Assembly (NCBI GenBank): GCA_032207245.1 | Contig: CM063510.1 | Span: 52,166,993-52,230,992, forward strand | Direction of reading: 5' to 3' | DNA from: Pardosa pseudoannulata | Taxonomy: Eukaryota > Arthropoda > Arachnida > Araneae > Lycosidae | DNA: 64,000 nt | Part shown: positions 35,713-46,462 of the stretch, piece by piece | Numbering within the stretch: position 1 is the first letter of the stretch | Layout: each line of letters opens with the position of its first letter | The notes under the pieces: model-generated | Told to the model about the DNA's origin: nothing | The model's input: the letters and a program-made list of their open reading frames with translations, nothing else | Database searches by the model: none | Position numbers and translations under genes: made by a program

Positions 35713-36850
35713 TGCAAAAGAGGAACTTGTAGAAACTTTGTAGTAATTTACAGAAAATACTTCCAAATCAAATATTTAAAAAGTAGCTACACTAAACTGT
35801 AAAACTGATTAAGTAATAAAATACGTCAATTGTACAACAAGTAACTCTATTGAAATATACAAATTCATTTATAATTTTCCAAAAGAGATGGAGTATTGTA
35901 AAAAATCAACATTAAACGCTACATATAAATCAGTGACGATGAGTTTTGAAGAGTTCAAATGATTAAGATGTACTTACAAAAATTATTAGGAATTATCGCC
36001 CTTTTTAGTAATAATCTCTTCGTCGTAAAATTGAAGTGAATTATTTTGTTCTTTTATTTAAAACAAACAAGTTTAATAACTACATATCGTTGTAACTTTA
36101 AAAATTTATTGTAATGAATGGACTTGAAAAACTGGATTTGAAAAATAAACTTTATTATAAAAATTTATTTTCATTCGATAAAGAATTGTGATGTATCATT
36201 AACGTATGATTATAGGCCCTTGTTATATGTAGTGTCAAACTACACACTAATTTGTTGCTGTACGATTTTATAGTAGAGTGTAAATGAATTATTCTCAAAT
36301 ATAATGCTTTTCCCAAAAGATCCAAATACTGAAAGGCATTCAAATGGATTTAAAATAAAAGATATAAAGCTCTATGGCGGTGAGTGGAATGGAAAACAAA
36401 AACTGAAGGACGTAAAAATATAAAGTTCTTGACTTCTTTTAAGGGCTTAAAAGTAAGCCCGTCGTTCAGAAGAAAAATGACACGGGAGCTTAATACGTTA
36501 AGGTATTAACAATGTGTCATTCTCCTTAATCCCTTCCTTAAGGATTTTATTTAAACCTCCTCCATGGCTACTGAAATAATTTATTACGTTTGGAGGGATA
36601 GAAATTGAAAGTTTCTTGGAAAAGGCTTGGACTGGTTTTCTTGGACTGGCAGAAAAAAAAAGAAAAAAAAAAACTGTATTCCAATTACTATTTAAGAATG
36701 GTTTAGATATCCTGTGGTTTCCATGAGTAAAAGGAAAATATAAGGAATATCGATGCTTTTAATTTGATGAAATGCTGCAACTTTACGAAAAAGTACATTA
36801 GTATAATAAATGTATAATGAACAGCATAATGTACTTTAATATAAAACATA
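35713..36850. other. AT-rich intergenic DNA, nothing recognised
   Basis: A short less AT-rich patch at about 36370-36560 has no identifiable feature. Confidence 0.45.
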
Positions 36851-36854
36851 TGTT

Positions 36855-36905
36855 TATGAATTCAATATTATATGTAATTATAAGTGTGTTTGTGTGCGTA
36901 TGTGC

Positions 36906-36992
<87 letters not shown>

Positions 36993-37038
36993 TACGCACA
37001 CACACACATTCATAAAAACATATAATATTGAATTCATA
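36855..37038. repeat. Large palindrome with (TA)n core
   Basis: Arms of about 50 bases flank a TA tract (36909-36986). TATGAATTCAATATTATATG (36855) is inverted at 37019-37038, and TGTGTGCGTATGTGCA (36891-36906) is inverted at 36987-37002. The arms differ by small indels. Overlapping Tyr/Ile frames are not genes. Confidence 0.88.
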
Positions 37039-37045
37039 TACATAT

Positions 37046-37082
37046 ACACACAAAACTGTGTGAGTGCGCAAAAAATATATTA

Positions 37083-37151
<69 letters not shown>

Positions 37152-37171
37152 GCATACACAGTTTTGTGTGT
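37046..37171. repeat. Second palindrome with (TA)n core
   Basis: ACACACAAAACTGTGT (37046-37061) and ACACAGTTTTGTGTGT (37156-37171) are perfect inversions flanking a TA tract of about 70 bases (37076-37149). Confidence 0.88.
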
Positions 37172-37710
37172 AAGAATACAAATTTATGTATTCTAGGACA
37201 TTTACGGATGCATAGATTAATTAAACATGCATACATCTACACTCACATACATCTACAATTAAATATCCATGCATATATATGTAATATTAAAATTACTTAT
37301 TTACATATTTTAATATTAATTTAATAACTTTTGTTCATACAGTACGTTGGGGGTTTGCGCGATAATTATGATTTTTTCCTTTTCAGATTTCCCTGATTTT
37401 CTGATTTCCAGACACACTATAGACTTAATTCAGCCTTTGTCTATACTACTCTAGCCAATAGTTAGCACGTTCTCTTTAAACATGGGTATTTTTATCACGT
37501 GATTAATTGTGCTTAGGGATTATTCTTAAATTTTTTACCTGGTAAATCCATACTTGAAAACGTACATACGTGTGTGTGCAGGATTACATTGTCTGTGTGC
37601 AGGATGTTGTAAAAGTGTTGTAAAAGCTTGCCTGTTGTATGGATTTCATGTATCTTACCAGAAGTAAAATGTCTTGTGATTTTGAATGAGTATCGCCCAT
37701 ATTACACACA
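37172..37710. other. AT-rich intergenic DNA, nothing recognised
   Basis: No feature recognised. Confidence 0.5.
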
Positions 37711-38190
<480 letters not shown>

Positions 38191-38437
38191 AACAAATATA
38201 GGGCATTTAAAGTAATAAAAACTGACAAAAATTAGACATAACTAAATAGTATAAGACACAATTGTGGTGAGGCTATTTAGATCATTAATATAATTGATAA
38301 TTAATGTATTGATATAATTATTATTATTGATTAATTAATATAATTGATATAAATAAAACGAGACGTGAAGTACTTGGGATCTAAATCTAACTTCATCACA
38401 TCTTTTGTAAAGAAGACCTATAAAAATTAATTGAAAG

Positions 38438-38945
38438 GATTCGTCTTGTGCGGGATTCTCGGGCGAGGATCTGATACCAGTATCATATTAGAATCGTGTT
38501 TCCGTTCATGACACTAAATAAAAATGTACCTATGTGGAGTTATTTAGGAATCCCTAAGGACAATGTTTTCCCCATGTTTGCGGTTTAAAGGCGAGGAATG
38601 GGAGACCAATGAATATATACAGTTCTGGTGATTGGATGAAGAGAAGTAAGAAATTACAGAGATGAAAATAATATAAAAGAAGAAAAGTTAAGAAGGGGGA
38701 GCAGAGTTCGGGAGTCGGAGACCAAAGGAATACTTGGTCCAAGAGAGACTCCGAAAACCAACGAGGACGACATCTAGCAAAGACCAGAAATGTTCCAGTG
38801 CATCCGCATTTCAGATCACCCCCAATCATTTAGAAGGCCCAGACCAGTGGTGAGACTGCAGTAAGCAGTGTCTACACCCTTTCACCAACAGTTCCCAACC
38901 TGAGTACCTCCCTGGCACACCCAATAGATCCACAAAAGTACTTAA
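38438..38945 (+). repeat. Solo-LTR-like interspersed repeat, copy 3 of 3 (fullest)
   Basis: Homologous along its length to the minus-strand copy at 6102-6672. It includes the part missing from the 20.5-kb copy (TCGTCTTGTGCGGGATTCTC at the start and the CTTGGTCCAAGAGAGACTCC segment). The 91-codon minus frame inside it has no known motif. No target duplication was found. Confidence 0.55.
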
Positions 38946-39435
38946 ACATATTAGAATTTGAAATTATGCCCTCTCACTTCTTTTTTTACCTAAATGTTAA
39001 GAAATATTATTAATGTTAAATCTTGAATAATGTGGCACTAAGTAGAAAGTTTTGAAAAGCAACTTTTATGAAGTTTGAATCAAATTTTTGTACAACCTTG
39101 TATGTGTTTATTTTAAGTGTGTAATATTTGTTTTTAGTTTAAAAAAATAAGTCTGCAGTCTCTCAGAGCCTGTGGTTAAATTTAAAGCTTAAATAATTAA
39201 CACAACGCAAGACAAATAAAATTTAGTCTTTGGCTAACAATATAATAACCACTATAAATTTGATCATAGGTAAATACCTAAACCTAACAACAATGCACTT
39301 GATGCCACATGTTTCGAAGCATTCCCTAAAGTATGTTATGAATCATTATGCTTTTCAAGAGAAAATATCGATTAATGCTCTTAACTAATTCGGATGTAAT
39401 ATAACAGACTCGAAACAGAGATGAGTGTTTAACAT

Positions 39436-40252
39436 GGGTTATTCCATGTGAAATCGACACAATTTTAAAACAAATTCTACCTGACCCCCTCCAATTTCGA
39501 TTAAATTTGGTACAGTAAGCGACTTCATGGTAATAAAGAAAATCCCCAAATCTTATGTTCAAATAATAATTGGTTTGGGAGTTATAAGGCTTTAAAGTTG
39601 CCAGATTTGTCTAAAAAATACACTATCGGCATACCTTTAAATTACACTTGCTACTCACCTAATTAAGCTAGAGATATGTGCAAGGTGTTATTTTAAACCT
39701 TTTTTAATGGGATTTCATATGATATACAACACATGATGACTTGAAAATGTTTTAAAAATTTAAATTTAAATTAAAATTTAAAATTTAAATTTCTCAAAAA
39801 GCCAAGTTTTTAAAATTTTGAAAAAAATCTCAAAAATTGCTCATATTATTGTTAATTAATCCTCAAAGTTTCATGTTGGGATCATAATGGGATCACAAGC
39901 TACAAAAGTTTTTTTTTGATATATTTACTATTGCAATAACGAAAATGAGAACATGCATTCATTACTTTTAATCTAACTCATCTGTATAGGATGGCATTAA
40001 TGTTTACACACTACCTTATCGACATATACTCTAGTAAATAGTACATTTAACATTTGTGAAGATTTTAGAATGAAGAAATATCATTAAAGTGCATTACTTT
40101 TGATGGATGGTGCTACTTATTTAGTTGAAACTGATAGAAAGATTGATGTGTTTTGAGAATTTCTACTTCAGAAAGAATATACATTGGTCCTGTTAGAGTT
40201 AAAGGATTCATCTTACACATAACATCTGAAATTGGAATTCATAGTACATCTG
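39436..40252 (+). repeat. Left terminal inverted repeat
   Basis: About 817 bases matching the reverse complement of 41541-42349, from GGGTTATTCC to GAATTCATAGTACATCTGG. It contains an A/T palindromic run (about 39757-39793). Confidence 0.88.
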
Positions 40253-40344
40253 GCTTCATACATTGTGACATAGTACATTGGGATTATAATGGGATCACAA
40301 GCTATAAAATACCAAATTAGCTTCCATTAACACATGGAAAAATT

Positions 40345-41455
40345 AACACATACAAGGACTGTCTTGTTATGATGATTTATAATCCAGTATCAGTCAGCTG
40401 CCACATGGGAGAGTGTACATCATGTTCTGGGACTACATAATTAAAAACCATACTTGGTGAAACATTCGATGAAAATATGGTGGAAAAGATCATTTTCAAT
40501 CAGTGGATTTCTGTTGATAGGAGCTCTTTAGAAACAATACAAAAGTCAGCATCAGAATTTATTGACTTATTTTGTGAGAAAATGTCTGTATTAGTTTATC
40601 ATTACTTTGTGGTGATGACAACAAAATTCATTTATAAACAATATAAAAGGAAATTTAAAAGATTCAGAGTTTGTAGTTCTTGATTTTGCTGAAAATTACT
40701 CATTTGTTATACAGGATGAGACCCAGAGCTGCCACTGGACTAATGTTCAATCTACAACTCACCCATTTGTTGTATATTACAAACGGGAAGTTTGGAATTT
40801 ACCACTTTACATACATTGTAATTTAAGACTGTTTGGAGCCCAATACAGTAGCAGTTTACTGTTTTCAAAAGAAGCTTATTACTTTTTTTAAGACAGAATT
40901 TTAAAAAAAGTGCAAGGAAAATATTTTATTTCTCAGATGGGTCATATGCACAATATATAAATAAGAAAAACTTTGCCAATTTATGCTTACATAAGGAAGA
41001 TTTTGGCATTGAGGCAGAATGGCATTTTTGGACAACAGCTCATGGTAAAGGACCTTGTGATGGGGTAGGAGGTACACTCAAGAGTTAGCGGCTTGAGCAA
41101 GCCTACAACGACCATATAAAAATCAAATACTTACACCACAACAACTTTTTAACTGGGCACAGGAAAACATCACAAGAATACATTTTGTTTTTCAACCCAA
41201 GAAGAACATGTTTCTACAGCTATATTTCTAGATGACCAATTTAAAAATGCTTTTGAAATTCCTGGGACTCAGAAATATGCTTTTATACCCACAGAATCAA
41301 AAACAAAAGTCTTTGAGAAGACATTTTCCTTTTCACAAGATTTATTGATGCAAACTGCTATAGAATCACAATAAAAGTTTCTATTTGCTGATAAAAATGG
41401 CTATATTACTGCTGTTTATAATTGCAATTGGTGGCTTACATTTATGTTAAGAGAA
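40345..41455 (+). pseudogene. Transposase remnant of the long-TIR element
   Basis: Plus-strand reading, with several frameshifts and stops, gives blocks that look like a mobile-element protein found in several arthropod genomes. These are a putative zinc motif, CHMGECTSCSG (about 40397); QWISVDRSSLETIQKS (40500-40550); VLDFAENYSFVIQDE (40682-40728); YFSDGSYAQYINKKNF (40932-40978); and EWHFWTTAHGKGPCDGVGG (41018-41073), followed by LTPQQLFNWAQEN. The conserved Asp in YFSDG and in CDGVGG are plausible catalytic-domain residues. The longest intact frame is 68 codons (40477-40683), far short of a working transposase. The superfamily name is inferred; the decay is seen directly. Confidence 0.72.
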
Positions 41456-41540
41456 AGAAGAGAAAAACTCTGAAGAGGTAAAAGTGACATTCCTTCACTC
41501 ATCTGGACCATCATCATCTTTTTTTTATATCTATATAAGT

Positions 41541-42349
41541 CAGATGTACTATGGATTCCAATTTCCGATGTTATGTGTAAGGTGGATCCTTTAACTCCAA
41601 CAGGACCAATGTATATTCTTTCTGAAGTAGAAATTCTCAAAACACATAAAGCTTTCTACCAGTTTCAACTAAATAAGTAGCACCATCCATCAAAAGTAAT
41701 GCACTTTAATAATTTTTCTTCATTCTAAAATCTTCACAAATGTTAAATGTACTATTTACTAGAGTATATGTCGATAAGGTAGTGTTTAAACATTAATGCC
41801 ATCCTATACAGATGAGTTAGATTAAAAGTAATGAATGCATGTTCTCATTTTCGTTATTGCAATAGTAAATATATCAAACAAAAAACTTTTGTAGCTTGTG
41901 ATCCCATTATGATCCCAACATGAAACTTTGAGGATTAATTAACAATAATATGAGCAATTTTTGAGATTTTTTTCAAAATTTTAAAAACTTGGCTTTTTGA
42001 GAAATTTAAATTTTAAATTTTAATTTAAATTTAAATTTTTAAAAAAAATTTCAAGTCATCATATGTTGTATATCATATGAAAGCCCATTAAAAAAGCTTT
42101 AAAATAACACCTTGCACATATCTCTAGCTTAATTAGGTGAGGAGTAGGTGTAATTTAAAGGTATGCCGATAGTGTACTTTTTAGACAAATCTGGCAACTT
42201 TAAAGCCTTATAACTCCCAAACCAATTTTTATTTGAACATAAAATTTGGGAATTTTCTTTATTACCATGAAATCACTTACTATACCAAATTTAATCAAAA
42301 TTGGAGGGGGTCAGGTAGAAACCTTGTGTCGATTTGGTGTGAATTACCC
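41541..42349 (-). repeat. Right terminal inverted repeat
   Basis: About 809 bases, the reverse complement of 39436-40252 with scattered differences. The 74- and 86-codon open frames overlapping it also exist in degraded form in the other arm and are unlikely to be genes. Confidence 0.88.
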
Positions 42350-42353
42350 ACAT

Positions 42354-44298
42354 ATATTTTGCAAAAACTTTAAACGTTACGAAACACTTGAGAAACAAAT
42401 ACAGCGAGAGGAAATTGACTTGAGACATGCACTGGTTGAGAATTCCGAAAATAAACCAGTATACGACAAGGTATATATTCTTTGGATATACTGCGACTTA
42501 AAATAAAACATTCTGCCTCTTGTGGTTTGTCAGCATAATTAATGCGTGCTTCTAAATTCTTGTTGATGAAGTACATTCTCTCATGAAGGACTTGTTTAAA
42601 TTCGCTCGAAAGAATGCAGAGTTTTAAATTAAGAATTTGAATTCTTGTATCATCATTCTTATATATTTTATATTTATGATAGTATGGTAAGATTCTATTC
42701 ATTTTACTGAAACCGAAATATAGATGATTTTCAAGAGGGGAAATGCAAGATTAATAAATATTTTTTAAAACTTGAATCTAAGGTACTTAAATAAAATAAT
42801 TAACCGCCTTGTCATAAACAGTAGAAATTTGTAACTTTAAGAGAATTTGGTAATTATCGTATAGAAATCTACACTAAAATAACTTTTTATCAATTGAAAA
42901 ATAATAAATTTTTCTTCTTGTTTTAGAACAAATTTTTTTTTGTTCAATCATAAGAATATGAATCTTAGATAAATGTATTTGATTTATGAAATTATAATGA
43001 TATTTATATTAAATTTAATATAAATATTTAGCTTCTAATATGTATATTTCAAAAGACATTTTAAGGGTAAGGAAATATATTTATTTTTATTTAATTTAGG
43101 TTTATATAATAAGTATATTACTTTGAAAAAAACTGAAAGCATTTTTTATATTCTCATTAAATAACTTCTTATTTGAGAATTATTATTAAAGATGTAACAT
43201 TATTAATAAAACTTTAAAGTAAACAGAATTTTATCTTTTATAGTGAATTAAATATTATAATAGATATTTTATCACAATATACATTAATATCTTTTATTTT
43301 TTAGTATAAATGTAGCTTTCTAGTGAATTGTTACGATAATTTTATTCTTTTAGTATTTCTAAGGAAAATTGTTGTGTGTTCTTTCACATACAATTTTTCA
43401 GCAAAAGTCAAAGGGTTTGTTAGTTAATGCCTGTTTCACAGTGTTCTTCAATTTAAGGTCCATCCTAAATGATAAATTCTAAAAACTGTATAGATATCCT
43501 AAGTGTGTTGGAAAAATTTGTAGCAATTTAAAATGGTCAAGCTTCTGTTCTCTAGTTTTATCCGTATAACTGCCCTTTTTCCATTTTTATGAAACTCGAA
43601 ACACATGTTATTGTAGTTTTGGGCCACTAGCTCATAAACCATTTATGACAGAGCAAACTAAAGAGACTTCTTTTTCTTCGAACTTCACCATTTCAAAAAC
43701 TTTTTTTTTGTTTTATCAGATTTAAATTTACTTCGGAAGAAGATTGTATTTTATGTTAGTTCTTTAATACATATAAATTATTTCATAACAATAATTTACA
43801 TAATTGTTTTACTAATGTAGTAATCAATCGTAAGTTTTGTTCGTACTTTTAACTGTAATTAAATTTTATATTTTGCATTACTGGTAGTTAATAAAACTAA
43901 TGAGCTCAGTAATTTTGGCTTTATAAATATAAAATATCTTCTTGCAAAGATGGACTATAATAAAAGAAATTTTCTTTGTAACTTAAGGAGCATTAATGTA
44001 TGAAAGTTAAGTAAAAATTTTTTTTAACAATTTAACAATTCTTTAAAACAAGATTTAGAGCAGTGTTTTCTGGAACATTTAACCTTTCTGTATATTCAAT
44101 TGTTTTTAAATTTCCGTACAAAGAGCAGGAGTTGTTCTATATTTAAAAATAGGTTTTCAGAAAGATGCAACATTTTTCTCACCAATAATTATCCCAGTTC
44201 AACACTATGTGGGATAAAGTCACTGAATCAGAGTATAATAATAACACGAAAGCATGTGTTTCGATCACTAAGCCTTACTTGCCTCAGCACTGAAGAAG
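42354..44298. other. AT-rich intergenic DNA, nothing recognised
   Basis: The 110-codon minus frame 42370-42702 has low-complexity Tyr/Ile/Asn composition and no motif. No repeats were recognised. Confidence 0.5.
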
Positions 44299-44519
44299 TA
44301 CAGTGTTCCCTCGCCACTTCGCGCTTCGTGTTTTGTGGCTTCAATGTTTCGCGGGTTTTTCCAAAATATTCATCAAAAAATAAAAATGAAAAAATACAAA
44401 CGTGTCGGCAGCCACACTGAGGAAAAGAGCGTTGTTTCATGATGATGCGAGAGAGAAAGATGTCAAACAAAGAGTTGAGTTGACTCAAAGTACATACCTC
44501 GGGCTGTTGAGATGGAAAA

Positions 44520-45016
44520 GTCTGGGAGTGAGGAAGAAAATGAAGAGGAAGACGAAGAACAAACTGAAAAGAGGGGCCTTTCCCTGGAGAATCTATAACA
44601 ATTGTGCAACAGGACAAGAATTTGAAAACTAGACTTTGATCACAATATGGTTCGAGCTGTCGTGTTCAGCAATCGCGTTGATGGGTTTATGTGCTTGTAC
44701 AGGGGAATTTTGAAGGTAAATGAAAAACAAAGACAACAACTACCCATGACCATGTTTCTCTCCAAGGTAATGGTTGGTTGGTTGGTTTAGAGCGCTACGG
44801 TCTACTGTTTTGCACACGAGGGTTAATGAGACCGGGACCTACAGTTTAAAGCCGATTCCGAACGGCTACAAACATCCATGCCAGCAGCGGGATTCGAACC
44901 CACGAACTCCGGTTTCGAAGAGCAGCGCTCTACTATTCGGCCACCGTTCGGATCTCTCCAAGGTAAAGTCCCCTGGCTCTACCGTTAGCGCCTCCAGCAG
45001 AAGAGTCTCTGAATGA
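44520..45016 (+). pseudogene. Tigger transposase C-terminal fragment, interrupted by SINE
   Basis: An acidic run (about 44515-44560, reading EKSGSEEENEEEDEEQ in one frame) is followed after a shift by DFDHNMVRAVVFSNRVDG and QRQQLPMTMFLSK (44633-44770), a pattern of the C-terminal region of Tigger/pogo transposases. The SINE and its 14-bp target duplication (44771-44966) interrupt this frame. It resumes after the insertion with a Ser-rich end and a stop at 45014-45016. This tail is not catalytic. The 80-codon frame 44774-45016 is a chance fusion of SINE sequence and transposase tail. Confidence 0.75.
44757..44966 (-). mobile_element. tRNA-derived SINE with perfect 14-bp target duplication
   Basis: The SINE (44771-44952, 182 bases) lies between two exact copies of TCTCTCCAAGGTAA (44757-44770 and 44953-44966). 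On the minus strand it has an A box TGGCCGAATAGT (44943-44932) and a B box GGTTCGAATCC (44900-44890). A conserved body follows (TAGCCGTTCGGAATCGGC, GGTCCCGGTCT) and a tail of AACC repeats (plus-strand TGGTTGGTTGGTTGG). The long perfect target duplication points to LINE-driven insertion and a fairly recent event. Confidence 0.93.
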
Positions 45017-45344
45017 GCCTAAAACTTCTACGTGTCAAGTGAGAGCCTCTCCTCTGCCACGAACACAATACTCTTCTCCTCTGTCAGAAAGCAATTTTGA
45101 TTCATGTTTATTACTTTATAAGGTTTTGTAATTAACCTTATTAATTAGCACTGACTCGTTGAAGTAACGAAGTGACACGTTGGAATTTTCGTCTAAGTGT
45201 GTAAAGTATAAATACTGTTGACATCTTTAAAACATTCGTGTACCCGCATACACGAAAATTTCTAGGAGCAAATCCTACTTCGGGTTTTCAGCTCTCGAGG
45301 AAGGTTCTGGTCTCATTAACCGCGAAAAATAAGGTATCACTGTA

Positions 45345-46200
45345 GCTTGATTGTTTCTATGATACAGCTGTTTGCTAATCGTTTTTATTTGAATTTGTGC
45401 TTTACCTACACCTTTATTTTTAGTCAAGATAATCATAATTTTGTGTCTCTTTAATGTTTATCACAACATTATAACAGCCCTAATGAGGATACTTTCATTA
45501 TATTAATCTAAGGGGGAAAATATTTGAAGGATAATTAAGGGTAAATTTTTTACCAACTTTACAAAGGGTCATATAAAACCGAGTAGCTATGACAACTTGT
45601 ATATTTAAATTTTAGTAATAAAAAGTCATAGTTGATATTTTTTTCAGAAATAAATATTTAAAATGTTTTGTTAATTTAATTTTGCAGGACAGGAATAGAA
45701 TGGGTATTACTGTTCGATCCCTTTTTATGTAACTAAGATAATTTAGTTGAAATGTAATGTTATTCTAAAACACACTATAGAGTTTTATGTTTTAGTTTTT
45801 TATGAAAATACATTGAAAAATAAAAAGTCTATTGAGGCAATAATTTTTCATAAAAACGTAATTACATTACGGGAAGTACATGTTATAAAACATAATTGTA
45901 AATATGTTTCCAATGATCGTCACCACAGTAACACATCTAATTAATTTTATTAGCCAACATTCCATATTTTAATCCACAAATAATCTTATAAAACATAATT
46001 TATATTTTAATCTACAATATATTTAAAAATCTATTTTATTTAATTTTGTCTCTATTAGAGAAACTATAACTCAGTTAGTACTTAGAAACACCGATATAAA
46101 ACGGTAATTCAGTTTTCACATTTCAAATTTTATTTATTGAACTAAAAATAAAGATTAACATACAACAGAATATTTTAATAATGTAGTTCTTAGCAACCCC
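45345..46200. repeat. Partial unit (spacer) of the right-hand 1.6-kb repeat array
   Basis: 45540-45720 (GAGTAGCTATGACAA, GTTGATATTTTTTTCAG, TTTGCAGGA) matches the corresponding stretch at 53475-53760, so the array starts at least here. The remainder is AT-rich with nothing else recognised. Confidence 0.65.
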
Positions 46201-46462
46201 GAAATAAATCATACATGAGATTAGAAATTTTTGCCTTTCTAATTAATTATCTCTGTAGAAATACTCGAAGTGTTTCAAGACTACTCAGCCATTTTTTTTA
46301 TAATTATCAGCTTGAAAAGTATTTCCACGAAAAAACATCACAAAAGAACACTGAAGCAAAAGTTAACAAGCCTAGAGAGACTACACAGCATTCAGTTCAA
46401 ACGCTTCAACGGGTCTGTGAGTAGAAACCGACCGAAGGGAAGTTTGTGGTTTATTTAATCAC

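Larger units (their letters stand above)
38191..40385 (+). repeat. Mosaic repeat, copy B part 1 (matches 18868-21361)
   Basis: Begins with the 86-bp block also found inside the Gypsy pol gene, then the 28-bp block (38364-38391, matching 19547-19574), then the 23 bases that follow the Gypsy 3' LTR (38399-38421). In effect it holds shreds of the Gypsy region joined together. Further blocks match 20.5-21.4 kb. From 39436 on it is overlapped by the long-TIR transposon. Confidence 0.9.
39432..42353. mobile_element. Long-TIR DNA transposon with 4-bp target duplication (ACAT), defective
   Basis: The element occupies 39436-42349 (2914 bases). It starts GGGTTATTCC and ends with an inverted counterpart, GAATTACCC, each flanked by ACAT (39432-39435 and 42350-42353). 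The terminal inverted repeats are about 810 bases (39436-40252 and 41541-42349), and the arms differ only by scattered substitutions and small indels. The interior encodes a broken transposase. A 4-bp target duplication with a DDE-like interior is compatible with the Sola superfamily, but I cannot confirm this by sequence alone. Shreds of a second copy lie at 21219-21243 and 21328-21361. Confidence 0.88.
44299..45344 (+). mobile_element. Tigger/pogo-type DNA transposon remnant with TA target duplication
   Basis: The element spans 44301-45342 and is flanked by TA (44299-44300 and 45343-45344). Its left end CAGTGTTCCCTCGCC..CGCG and the inverted right end CAGTGATACCTTA..CGCGG match the CAGT..TCCCTCG-type termini of Tigger/pogo elements. 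The interior holds a C-terminal piece of the transposase split by a nested SINE. At about 1.04 kb including the SINE it is far shorter than a full Tigger, so the N-terminal DNA-binding and most of the DDE domain are deleted. Confidence 0.85.

Noticed and set aside
42370..42702. 110-codon minus-strand frame beside the long-TIR transposon
   Set aside because: Low-complexity AT-driven composition with no recognisable domain and no matching start or splice context.
44880..44952. A tRNA gene on the minus strand
   Set aside because: A and B boxes are present, but there is no proper anticodon arm or acceptor stem. The segment is the head of a 182-bp SINE with a target duplication.
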